A DNA stretch of 33,681 bases from Opitutaceae bacterium. GTDB lineage: Bacteria > Verrucomicrobiota > Verrucomicrobiia > Opitutales > Opitutaceae. Under the pieces are notes generated by a model. That model ran no database searches, was not told the DNA's origin, and saw only the letters and a list, made by a program, of their open reading frames with translations. The stretch is from NCBI GenBank assembly GCA_028822375.1, contig JAPKDW010000017.1:1-33681 (forward strand), given 5' to 3'. The translations under genes and the position numbers were made by a program. Below are positions 26,986 to 33,681 of this stretch, piece after piece (position 1 is the stretch's first letter; the number at the start of each line of letters is the position of its first letter).

Positions 26986-27006
26986 GCCTGAAAGGACTGA
27001 AAGACC

Positions 27007-27639
27007 ATGAAACTTAAAATATTTAGTAACGAGGGCAGCGAAAGCGGCGAAAGCGAATTCGACATTCCAGTGTTCGAAGACGGTAAAGGCGTTCAAGCTG
27101 TTAAGGAAGTGATCGTAGCCCAAGCGGCGAACGGTCGTCAGGGTAGCGCCAATACGAAAACGCGCGGCGAAGTTCGCGGTGGCGGTAAGAAGCCTTGGCG
27201 TCAAAAAGGTACCGGTCGCGCTCGCGCTGGTAGCTCGCGTTCCCCGATCTGGGTTGGTGGCGGTATTGTATTCGGCCCGAAACCACGCGACTACTCTAAA
27301 AAGATTAACAAGAAGGTTCGTCAGCTTGCATTCAACCGAGCTTTGTTCGAAAGAGCGGAAGACGGATCGTTGTTGGTTGTCGACTCATTGGATATTGCTC
27401 CGGCGAAAACCAGTGTAGCGAACAGTCTTATTAGAGGCATCGCTCCAGAGGGTAATCTTTTGATCGTCGATGCGTCGTTCAGCGACACTTCCATGTTGGC
27501 GATTCGCAATTTGCGAGGCGTCGTTTTGGAAGAAGCGTCTATCGTAAGCGTTACCGATTTGTGTGACTTCGCGAAAATTATCATCACTCGTAAGGGAATG
27601 GACATTCTCGTCGAACGTGCGAAAGGAGGCTCGAAATGA
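27007..27639 (+). CDS. rplD: Ribosomal protein uL4
   Basis: Lines the nascent peptide exit tunnel with an extended loop and in E. coli represses the S10 operon and interacts with RNase E. The 210 residues include the tunnel loop GKKPWRQKGTGRARAGSSRS (60-79), with the residues where macrolide-resistance changes occur in other species unchanged. AAAGGA precedes the ATG. The stop overlaps the rplW start by four bases. Confidence 0.98.
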   Translation: MKLKIFSNEGSESGESEFDIPVFEDGKGVQAVKEVIVAQAANGRQGSANTKTRGEVRGGGKKPWRQKGTGRARAGSSRSPIWVGGGIVFGPKPRDYSKKINKKVRQLAFNRALFERAEDGSLLVVDSLDIAPAKTSVANSLIRGIAPEGNLLIVDASFSDTSMLAIRNLRGVVLEEASIVSVTDLCDFAKIIITRKGMDILVERAKGGSK

Positions 27640-27923
27640 TTCAAGCAGACAAAATTCTCAAATCGCTTCGTTTGACTGAAAAGTCTAACTTGCAGTCGTC
27701 GGAAGACGGTCAATACACCTTCGAGGTGTTCAGAGACGCGAACAAGTTCGCGATCAAGGCTGCAGTCGAAAAGGTATTCGACGTGAACGTTACTCGCGTG
27801 AACGTCATCAATCAAAAGGGTAAGCCGACTCGTAATCGCAAGACTGGTACTGCAAATTACAAGTCCGATTACAAGAAGGCGATCGTCACGCTCAAGCAGG
27901 GCGACACCATCGAAATCGTATAA
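27636..27923 (+). CDS. rplW: Ribosomal protein uL23
   Basis: Sits at the tunnel exit and docks trigger factor and SRP. The 95-residue product has the conserved KYTFEV-type strand (QYTFEVFRDANKFAIK) and the VNVINQKGKPTRNRKTGTAN loop. The ATG overlaps the rplD stop (ATGA) with a strong AAAGGAGG just upstream, so the two genes are translationally coupled. Confidence 0.98.
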   Translation: MIQADKILKSLRLTEKSNLQSSEDGQYTFEVFRDANKFAIKAAVEKVFDVNVTRVNVINQKGKPTRNRKTGTANYKSDYKKAIVTLKQGDTIEIV

Positions 27924-27941
27924 GTTCGGAGACTTTAGAAA

Positions 27942-28793
27942 ATGGCTATTATCAAATTTAATCCTACGACTCCGAGCTTACGTTTCGCGGTACTCCAGAA
28001 AAGGGATATCACGCAGAAACGTCCGGAGAAAAATCTGACGACTTCGTACAGCAAGTCGGCAGGTCGTAACTGCTACGGTCGCGTTACTTCGCGTCGTCGT
28101 GGTGGCGGACACAAACGTTTGCTTCGTATCGTCGATTTCAAGCGTACCAAGTTCGACATTCCTGCAAACGTTCAAGCGATCGAATACGATCCAGGCCGCA
28201 CTGCCCACATTGCTTTGATCGCATATGCCGATGGCGAAAAACGCTACATCATCGCTCCGGAAGGACTGAGTGTTGGCGACAAGGTGCAATCTTCTTTGAA
28301 GTTGCTCGATTTCGAACCAGGTAACGCTATGCCCTTGTCGCTCATCCCGCCTTCGACAAAATTGCACGCAGTTGAATTGCTTCCTGGCAAAGGAGCTCAG
28401 ATGGCTCGTTCCGCTGGAAACTCGATCGAAATGATCAAGGTCGAAGGCAAGCACGCTCAATTGAGACTGCCTTCCGGAGAAATTCGTTTGGTCAGTCACA
28501 AATGTATGGCGACCGTTGGTGTTGTCAGCAACGCGGAGCACTCGAAAGTCGTTATCGGCAAGGCCGGACGTAACCGCTGGAAGGGCAAACGTCCTCGTGT
28601 TCGCGGTGTTGTCATGAATCCGGTTGATCACCCCAATGGTGGTGGTGAAGCGAAGAGTAAAGGTGGCGGTGGTCGCCAAATGCTCGTGTCTCCTTGGGGT
28701 CAGTTGGCGAAAGGTTTTCCAACTCGTCGCAAGTCTAAGCAAAGCAATAATTTCATCTTGGTCCGTCGTAACGGTCGCAAGTTCAAGCGTTAA
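27942..28793 (+). CDS. rplB: Ribosomal protein uL2
   Basis: Large, highly conserved 50S protein near the peptidyl transferase centre, needed for subunit association. The 283 residues are slightly longer than E. coli L2. The C-terminal motif reads NPVDHPNGGGEAKSKGGGG: the histidine equivalent to H229 is kept, the second histidine of the usual DHPHGGG is replaced by Asn, and a short Gly/Lys insertion follows. GGAG lies upstream of the ATG. Confidence 0.99.
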   Translation: MAIIKFNPTTPSLRFAVLQKRDITQKRPEKNLTTSYSKSAGRNCYGRVTSRRRGGGHKRLLRIVDFKRTKFDIPANVQAIEYDPGRTAHIALIAYADGEKRYIIAPEGLSVGDKVQSSLKLLDFEPGNAMPLSLIPPSTKLHAVELLPGKGAQMARSAGNSIEMIKVEGKHAQLRLPSGEIRLVSHKCMATVGVVSNAEHSKVVIGKAGRNRWKGKRPRVRGVVMNPVDHPNGGGEAKSKGGGGRQMLVSPWGQLAKGFPTRRKSKQSNNFILVRRNGRKFKR

Positions 28794-28814
28794 TTTCGGA
28801 GGAGAAACTAAGAT

Positions 28815-29078
28815 ATGTCTCGTTCAATCAAAAAAGGATTTTTCGTTGACCCGCACCTCGCGGTGAAGGTCGACCGAGCTCAGAGCGCTAATGATCGCAA
28901 GCCGATCCAGACCTGGTCTCGCCGTTCCACAATCACACCAGATTTCGTGGGACTCAACTTCAACGTGCACAACGGCAGGATGTTCATTCCTGTCTACGTC
29001 ACCGAAAACATGGTTGGACATAAGCTCGGCGAGTTCTCTCAGTCGCGCATGTTCAAGGCTCACGGTGGCAGCAAATAA
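28815..29078 (+). CDS. rpsS: Ribosomal protein uS19
   Basis: 30S head protein that forms the bridge with S13 and contacts the 50S subunit. The 87-residue product begins [15 protein letters not shown] and contains [31 protein letters not shown], the typical S19 signature, split here only by composition. A strong GGAGGAG is found upstream of the ATG. The N terminus and length are normal. Confidence 0.98.
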   Translation: MSRSIKKGFFVDPHLAVKVDRAQSANDRKPIQTWSRRSTITPDFVGLNFNVHNGRMFIPVYVTENMVGHKLGEFSQSRMFKAHGGSK

Positions 29079-29094
29079 TTAGGAGATCTGACTA

Positions 29095-29430
29095 ATGGAA
29101 GTACAAGCCCTAACTAAATACGCACGCATGTCGCCCAAGAAGGTGAACGAAGTCGCTCGAGTCATTCGTGGCAAGCAAGCGACGGACGCCTTGGACCTGT
29201 TGAAATTCATCCCTCGCAAGTCGGCGGCTCTGATTTCGAAGACATTGCAGTCCGCTATCGCCAATGCGGAAAATAACCACGATCTCTCGGCCGACAATTT
29301 GACGGTTGATAAGGCGATTATCGAAATGGGACCTGCTCTCAAACGCTTCAAGGCAGCCGCTCGCGGCGGTGTCGCTAAGCGTCGCAAGCGCATGTCGCAC
29401 ATCCGCATCGTACTAACCGACAACGCTTAA
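29095..29430 (+). CDS. rplV: Ribosomal protein uL22
   Basis: Its beta-hairpin lines the exit tunnel opposite L4, and it contacts all 23S rRNA domains. The 111 residues include [20 protein letters not shown] (8-27) and the C-terminal hairpin [23 protein letters not shown] lies upstream of the ATG, and the gene follows rpsS by 16 bases. Confidence 0.98.
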   Translation: MEVQALTKYARMSPKKVNEVARVIRGKQATDALDLLKFIPRKSAALISKTLQSAIANAENNHDLSADNLTVDKAIIEMGPALKRFKAAARGGVAKRRKRMSHIRIVLTDNA

Positions 29431-29443
29431 AGAATTACGACAT

Positions 29444-30070
<627 letters not shown>

Positions 30071-30084
30071 ACTTTTACTGAGCC

Positions 30085-30507
30085 ATGCCAGCACTAACAC
30101 CTTCCAGAACGAAGTATCGCAAATCCATGAAGGGCCGCATGCGCGGCAATGCCAAAGGTGGCGACACCATGGCGTTTGGCGATTTCGCCATCCAATCTCT
30201 TGGACGCGGTTACTTCAAAGGTAACCAAATCGAAGCGGCTCGTGTCGCAATCACGCGTCACATGAAACGTAAAGGAAAGCTCTGGATTCGAGTATTCCCC
30301 CACAAGCCGGTCACCAAAAAGCCTCTCGAAACCCGTATGGGTAAGGGAAAAGGGCCGGTTGATCACTACGTGGCGGTCGTCAAGCCTGGCTTGATTTTAT
30401 TCGAACTGGCTGGCGTTCCGATCGCGATCGCTCGTGAAGCGATGCGTTTGGCAGATACCAAGCTTCCTTTCAAAACACGCTTTGTAGTGCGTGAAAACAT
30501 GGATTGA
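30085..30507 (+). CDS. rplP: Ribosomal protein uL16
   Basis: 50S protein near the A-site tRNA elbow, required late in assembly. The 140 residues carry the signatures [16 protein letters not shown] near the N terminus and [21 protein letters not shown] (centre of the protein), which includes the arginine that is hydroxylated in E. coli. It follows rpsC by 14 bases without a Shine-Dalgarno. Confidence 0.98.
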   Translation: MPALTPSRTKYRKSMKGRMRGNAKGGDTMAFGDFAIQSLGRGYFKGNQIEAARVAITRHMKRKGKLWIRVFPHKPVTKKPLETRMGKGKGPVDHYVAVVKPGLILFELAGVPIAIAREAMRLADTKLPFKTRFVVRENMD

Positions 30508-30528
30508 TCCTAAAAGGGACGCACGAAC

Positions 30529-30735
30529 ATGAAGGTAAAAGAAATCAGAGAGCTTTCGCTCGCCGAAATCGAGAAGACGATCCGCGACACTCGCGATCAA
30601 CTCTTGCAACTCAAGCTGCGCAAGCAGACTGGACAAGTCGAAAACACAGCGGAGCTGACTCAGCGCCGTAAGGAGATAGCCAAGATGGAAACCATCCGCA
30701 GCGAGAAACTCCTCGCGGAGGCCAAGTCCGCTTAA
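30529..30735 (+). CDS. rpmC: Ribosomal protein uL29
   Basis: Small two-helix protein at the tunnel exit beside L23 that helps form the docking site for trigger factor and SRP. The 68-residue product reads [20 protein letters not shown] and holds the typical [15 protein letters not shown] stretch. AAGGGA precedes the ATG. It follows rplP by 21 bases. Confidence 0.97.
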   Translation: MKVKEIRELSLAEIEKTIRDTRDQLLQLKLRKQTGQVENTAELTQRRKEIAKMETIRSEKLLAEAKSA

Positions 30736-30753
30736 CCCAAGCATTGATAAGCC

Positions 30754-31065
30754 ATGGAAAACGAGCGCAATAGCAGAAAAGAACTTATCGGCATCGTAAC
30801 CTCGATCTCGGGCGACAAGTCCATAAAGGTTACCTACAACTATAAGAAACCTCACCCACGCTACCGCAAGGTGATCAATCGTAAGACCGACGTGCACGTG
30901 CACGACGAAAAGAATGACGCCCGCATTGGCGACCGTGTCGAAATCATGGAGACGCGTCCATTGAGCCGACTAAAGCGCTGGCGCTTGGTTAGCATTATCG
31001 ATCGTGCTCCCGTTTACGGCGGCGCGGCTACAGAAGCAGAAGAAACTGCTGCGGCAGCAGAATAA
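30754..31065 (+). CDS. rpsQ: Ribosomal protein uS17 with acidic tail
   Basis: OB-fold protein that binds 16S rRNA helices 7 and 11 early in 30S assembly. The core (12-85) is standard, with RKELIGIVTSISGDKSIKVT and GDRVEIMETRPLSRLKRWRL. At 103 residues it is longer than E. coli S17 (84), mainly from an Ala/Glu-rich C-terminal tail after residue 88. The tail is a mild oddity. No Shine-Dalgarno is visible. Confidence 0.98.
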   Translation: MENERNSRKELIGIVTSISGDKSIKVTYNYKKPHPRYRKVINRKTDVHVHDEKNDARIGDRVEIMETRPLSRLKRWRLVSIIDRAPVYGGAATEAEETAAAAE

Positions 31066-31079
31066 AGGAATAGGTTATA

Positions 31080-31445
31080 ATGATTCAATTACGTTCAGAA
31101 CTGCAGATTGCAGATAACACAGGCGCCAAGCGCGCTCACATGATTCGTCGTTTGGGCCAGCTCAAGAAGACGGCCAGCATTGGCGACGTCGTCGTGGTGA
31201 ACATCAGGGAAAGCTCCGTTGATTCTTCGGTTAAGAAGGGCGAAGTCGTAAAGGCTGTCGTCGTTCGTACGAAGTATCCTATCCGTCGTCGCGACGGGAG
31301 CTACCTACGTTTCGACAGCAATGCGATTGTATTGCTCGACAACAATGGCAACCCACGCGGAACCCGTATATTTGGACCGGTTGCGCGTGAGCTTCGCACT
31401 AAGAAGTTCATGAAGATCGTTTCCCTAGCTCCGGAGGTACTTTAA
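31080..31445 (+). CDS. rplN: Ribosomal protein uL14
   Basis: Beta-barrel protein at the subunit interface that forms intersubunit bridges with 16S rRNA and binds the silencing factor RsfS. The 121-residue product starts [18 protein letters not shown] and contains [13 protein letters not shown] and [14 protein letters not shown], all standard. AAAGGAA upstream of the ATG; rplX starts three bases after the stop codon's end. Confidence 0.99.
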   Translation: MIQLRSELQIADNTGAKRAHMIRRLGQLKKTASIGDVVVVNIRESSVDSSVKKGEVVKAVVVRTKYPIRRRDGSYLRFDSNAIVLLDNNGNPRGTRIFGPVARELRTKKFMKIVSLAPEVL

Positions 31446-31447
31446 TC

Positions 31448-31705
31448 ATGGCTAAGACACACATTAAGCAAAACGACGAAGTCGTCGTCCTTTCAGGCAA
31501 AGAAAAAGGCAAGCGCGGAAAAGTGCTTGAACTGCGTACTGCTAAGAATCGCGCGGTTGTCGAAGGTCTCATGATGGTTAAGCGCCATCTCAAGAAGTCC
31601 GAAGAACATCCAGATGGTCAAATCGCCGAACGTGAAGGCACCATTCACGCCACCAACCTTATGCTCGCGTCTAAGTACGACGAGCGTATGGCCAAGAAGA
31701 ACTAA
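31448..31705 (+). CDS. rplX: Ribosomal protein uL24
   Basis: Assembly initiator of the 50S subunit near the tunnel exit. The 85-residue protein has a KOW motif in NDEVVVLSGKEKGKRGKVLE (9-28), and is shorter than E. coli L24 (104), lacking part of the C-terminal extension. GGAGGT lies 11 bases before the ATG, inside the end of rplN, implying coupled translation. Confidence 0.97.
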   Translation: MAKTHIKQNDEVVVLSGKEKGKRGKVLELRTAKNRAVVEGLMMVKRHLKKSEEHPDGQIAEREGTIHATNLMLASKYDERMAKKN

Positions 31706-31716
31706 TCTATTAGAGA

Positions 31717-31750
31717 ACTGAACCCGTTCCGGGTCGGAAATCCGGACAGT
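31717..31750 (+). promoter_or_regulatory. Foldable rplX-rplE spacer, possible S8 site
   Basis: ACTG (31717-31720) can pair with CAGT (31747-31750). Inside, two exclusive hairpins are possible: ACCCG (31722-31726) with CGGGT (31730-31734), or TCCGG (31728-31732) with CCGGA (31742-31746). In E. coli, S8 represses the spc operon by binding at exactly this junction. I could not match the S8 core sequence with certainty. Confidence 0.35.
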
Positions 31751-31754
31751 AGCT

Positions 31755-32339
31755 ATGAGCTCTCAAAACTTCATAAAAGAACATTACCAAACTAAGGTAG
31801 TCGAAGCGCTTAAAAAGTCGCGCGGCTATACGAATGTTTACCAGATTCCACGCATTGAAAAAGTCGTGCTCAACATGGGCATCAGTGCATTGTTGGACAA
31901 GGGCGTGATGGAAGAGTCGGTAAAGAATATGGGACTGATCACTGGTCAGCGTCCAATCAAGACCATCTCTAAGAAGAGCATCGCGAATTTCAAATTGCGC
32001 GAAGATATGCCGATCGGCTGTAAAGTGACGTTGCGTGGCGAACGCATGTGGGACTTCTTGTTGCGTCTTATCGCAGTAGCATTGCCTTCGATTCGTGATT
32101 TTCGCGGCATCCCTTCCAAGTTCGATGGAAACGGCAACTTCTCTTTAGGAGTAACCGACATCACTATTTTCCCTGAAATCTCGGTTGATTCTATCAAACG
32201 TCAATCCGGTTTGGAATTCACGATCGTGACTTCCGCGAATACGGACGAAGAAGGCTACGAATTGCTCGATCTATTGGGCATGCCTTTCCGCAAGCGCGAA
32301 GAGCAAGACGAAACTTCCAAGGACGAAACCGCAGCGTAA
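31755..32339 (+). CDS. rplE: Ribosomal protein uL5
   Basis: Central protuberance protein that binds 5S rRNA and contacts P-site tRNA and S13. The 194-residue product has YQIPRIEKVVLNMGI near the N terminus, GCKVTLRGERMWDFLLRLI in the middle, and FPEISVDSI in the C-terminal half. An acidic C-terminal tail (EEQDETSKDETAA) extends beyond the E. coli length of 179. No Shine-Dalgarno; the ATG follows the foldable spacer by four bases. Confidence 0.98.
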   Translation: MSSQNFIKEHYQTKVVEALKKSRGYTNVYQIPRIEKVVLNMGISALLDKGVMEESVKNMGLITGQRPIKTISKKSIANFKLREDMPIGCKVTLRGERMWDFLLRLIAVALPSIRDFRGIPSKFDGNGNFSLGVTDITIFPEISVDSIKRQSGLEFTIVTSANTDEEGYELLDLLGMPFRKREEQDETSKDETAA

Positions 32340-32348
32340 CTTTATACC

Positions 32349-32654
32349 ATGGCAAAAAAATCATCAATCGCACGTAACGAAAAACGCCGCAGGCTCGTCG
32401 AGCGCTACGCCGGCAAGCGAGCAGAGTTGAAAGCCATTTTGGCTAATCCCGACTCTACGGACGAAGAATTCTACGTAGCTCAGCGCAAGCTTTGCAAGTT
32501 GCCTCGCAACTCCTCCAAAATTCGCATTCGCAACCGTTGCAACATCACCGGACGCCCTCGCGCGTTCATTCGCCGCTATGGTTTGTCCCGCTTAACTTTC
32601 CGCGAACTTGCTTTAGATGGAAAAATACCTGGCGTTACGAAATCTTCCTGGTAG
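32349..32654 (+). CDS. rpsN: Ribosomal protein uS14, zinc-free long form
   Basis: 30S head protein near S3, S10 and S19. The 101-residue product is the long form without the CXXC...CXXC zinc ribbon; the core reads [20 protein letters not shown] and ends GVTKSSW. Such C-minus paralogs do not need zinc. It follows rplE by nine bases. No Shine-Dalgarno is visible. Confidence 0.98.
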   Translation: MAKKSSIARNEKRRRLVERYAGKRAELKAILANPDSTDEEFYVAQRKLCKLPRNSSKIRIRNRCNITGRPRAFIRRYGLSRLTFRELALDGKIPGVTKSSW

Positions 32655-32692
32655 GGCTAGCAATTCCAAAATTTCAATTACCATTTACAATC

Positions 32693-32732
32693 GCGCGAAA
32701 GCGCTAACCGGGAGTGTGGATATCACTCGGTT
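32693..32732 (+). promoter_or_regulatory. Two tandem hairpins before rpsH
   Basis: GCGC-GAAA-GCGC (32693-32704) is a GNRA-capped hairpin. Next, AACCG and AGTG (32706-32716, with a two-base GG bulge) pair with CACT and CGGTT (32724-32732). They occupy the 93-base rpsN-rpsH spacer just upstream of the S8 gene, so a feedback site is plausible but not shown. Confidence 0.45.
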
Positions 32733-32747
32733 TAAACGAAAATAATT

Positions 32748-33143
32748 ATGCACACTGATCCAATCAGCGACTTCTTAACACGCATCCGTAACGCGTCCAG
32801 CGCGCGCAAGGATTTATGCGTTTCACCTCATTCTACAATGAAGGTTGAAATTGCGCGTATTCTAAAAAAGGAAGGCTTCATCGCCGACTACACTGACAGC
32901 AAAGACGAGCGGGGTCACAAAACTCTCGACGTTCAGTTGAAGTATGTCGATGGCGATCCCTCCATTAACGGTTTGGAACGCATTAGCCGTCCTGGTCTTC
33001 GTCTTTATTCGAAGAGCGCGGACATCCCTCGCGTTCTCAATGGACTGGGTATTTGCATCATGACGACTCCTAAGGGGTTGATGAAGGATCGTGATGCTCG
33101 CCGCCAAAAGCTTGGTGGTGAAATGGTCTGTAAAGTTTGGTAG
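32748..33143 (+). CDS. rpsH: Ribosomal protein uS8
   Basis: Binds 16S rRNA helix 21 early in assembly of the 30S central domain; in E. coli it is the translational repressor of the spc operon. The 131-residue product starts MHTDPISDFLTRIRNA and ends in the conserved GLMKDRDARRQKLGGEMVCK region. The ATG at 32748 has no Shine-Dalgarno and lies 15 bases after a hairpin, unlike the tightly packed genes before it. Confidence 0.98.
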   Translation: MHTDPISDFLTRIRNASSARKDLCVSPHSTMKVEIARILKKEGFIADYTDSKDERGHKTLDVQLKYVDGDPSINGLERISRPGLRLYSKSADIPRVLNGLGICIMTTPKGLMKDRDARRQKLGGEMVCKVW

Positions 33144-33158
33144 TAGAGGAAGCGTACT

Positions 33159-33681
33159 ATGAGTAGAATTGGAAAACTTCCTGTAGATATTCCAGCCGCA
33201 GTTACTGTGACTGTCGATGGATCTACAATCACGGTCAAAGGTCCTAAGGGCGAATTGACCAAGGCATTCACTCGCGACGTAGCGATTGAAGTAGTTGATA
33301 ATCAAATCAAGCTAGCTCCTGGCACCAAGGGCCGCTTCGCAACTATGATGTACGGGACAGCTCGTTCCATCATCAATGGGATGGTCGAAGGCGTTGTTAA
33401 TGGCTTTTCGAAAAGCATAGAGATCAGCGGTGTTGGTTACAATGCCACGCTTAAGGGTAAGTCGCTGACGCTGAAACTCGGTTTCTCGCACGATATCAAT
33501 TACGATATTCCAGAAGGCGTTACCATTACGGTAACGGATAACGGAACGAAGTTGAAAATCGATGGAATCAACAAGCAAATCGTCGGTCAAGCGGCCGCTT
33601 CGATCCGTCACTACCATCCGGTAGAGCCGTACAAGGGCAAGGGCGTCCATATCCTTGGACAGCACGAAATCCGCAAGGAAG
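33159..33681 (+). CDS. rplF: Ribosomal protein uL6, cut by right edge
   Basis: 50S protein near the factor-binding site, close to the sarcin-ricin loop. The ATG at 33159 follows AGAGGAAG and starts MSRIGKLPVDIPAAVTVTV. 174 codons are visible, covering both domains up to PVEPYKGKGVHILGQHEIRK, so only a few C-terminal residues should be missing. The wording RHYHPVEPYKGKGV deviates a little from the common RPPEPYKGKGIRY, within normal variation. The next spc genes are expected beyond the edge. Confidence 0.97.
   Translation, partial: MSRIGKLPVDIPAAVTVTVDGSTITVKGPKGELTKAFTRDVAIEVVDNQIKLAPGTKGRFATMMYGTARSIINGMVEGVVNGFSKSIEISGVGYNATLKGKSLTLKLGFSHDINYDIPEGVTITVTDNGTKLKIDGINKQIVGQAAASIRHYHPVEPYKGKGVHILGQHEIRKE

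Noticed and set aside
28598-28680. L2 active-site region change (DHPNGGG instead of DHPHGGG) as a major anomaly
   Set aside because: The functionally noted histidine is kept and the second position varies in other phyla.

Overview
The window is a core-genome segment of a Gram-negative bacterium. It looks most like a member of Verrucomicrobiota, class Opitutae; this assignment is inferred from the feel of the protein sequences and the gene order, not from a search. The GC content appears moderate. Roughly half of the genes lack a Shine-Dalgarno sequence. An ExbB/ExbD module indicates a double membrane.

Left third (1-7952). The minus strand carries a Gly-rich RRM RNA-binding protein cut by the left edge, ruvB, and a disordered acidic/RG-rich protein of unknown function with its own strong terminator. 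The divergent plus strand carries a dimeric-type dUTPase/all-alpha NTP pyrophosphatase, then a tight four-gene cassette: a secreted TPR protein, ExbB/TolQ, ExbD/TolR, and a membrane-anchored protein in the TonB/TolA position. The last three genes overlap, which suggests one envelope machine driven by the proton gradient.

Middle (8047-20790). tRNA-Thr(GGT) and tuf form a unit that ends in a strong terminator. tRNA-Trp(CCA), secE, nusG, rplK, rplA, rplJ, rplL, rpoB and rpoC follow, supplying protein export, Rho/NusG-dependent elongation control, the ribosomal stalk and core RNA polymerase. Two proteins depart from otherwise conserved sites. EF-Tu lacks the RGITI signature of switch I and has a two-residue insertion there. 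The beta-prime subunit has lost three of the four cysteines of its C-terminal zinc site.

Insert (20820-22633). A translationally coupled minus-strand pair interrupts the usual rpoC-rpsL junction. It encodes a nucleosidase/phosphorylase-fold protein and a spore-photoproduct-lyase-family radical SAM protein. The pairing may be functional, because MTAN-like enzymes can remove 5'-deoxyadenosine.

Right third (22873-33681). The str, S10 and spc clusters run without a break: rpsL, rpsG, fusA, rpsJ, rplC, rplD, rplW, rplB, rpsS, rplV, rpsC, rplP, rpmC, rpsQ, rplN, rplX, rplE, rpsN, rpsH and rplF, the last cut by the right edge. There is no tuf after fusA. Most spacers are 4-35 bases, but rpsJ-rplC, rplX-rplE and rpsN-rpsH have longer spacers that can fold into hairpins. 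Similar hairpins precede rplA and rplL. These are candidate r-protein feedback sites and do not sit exactly where the E. coli sites are.
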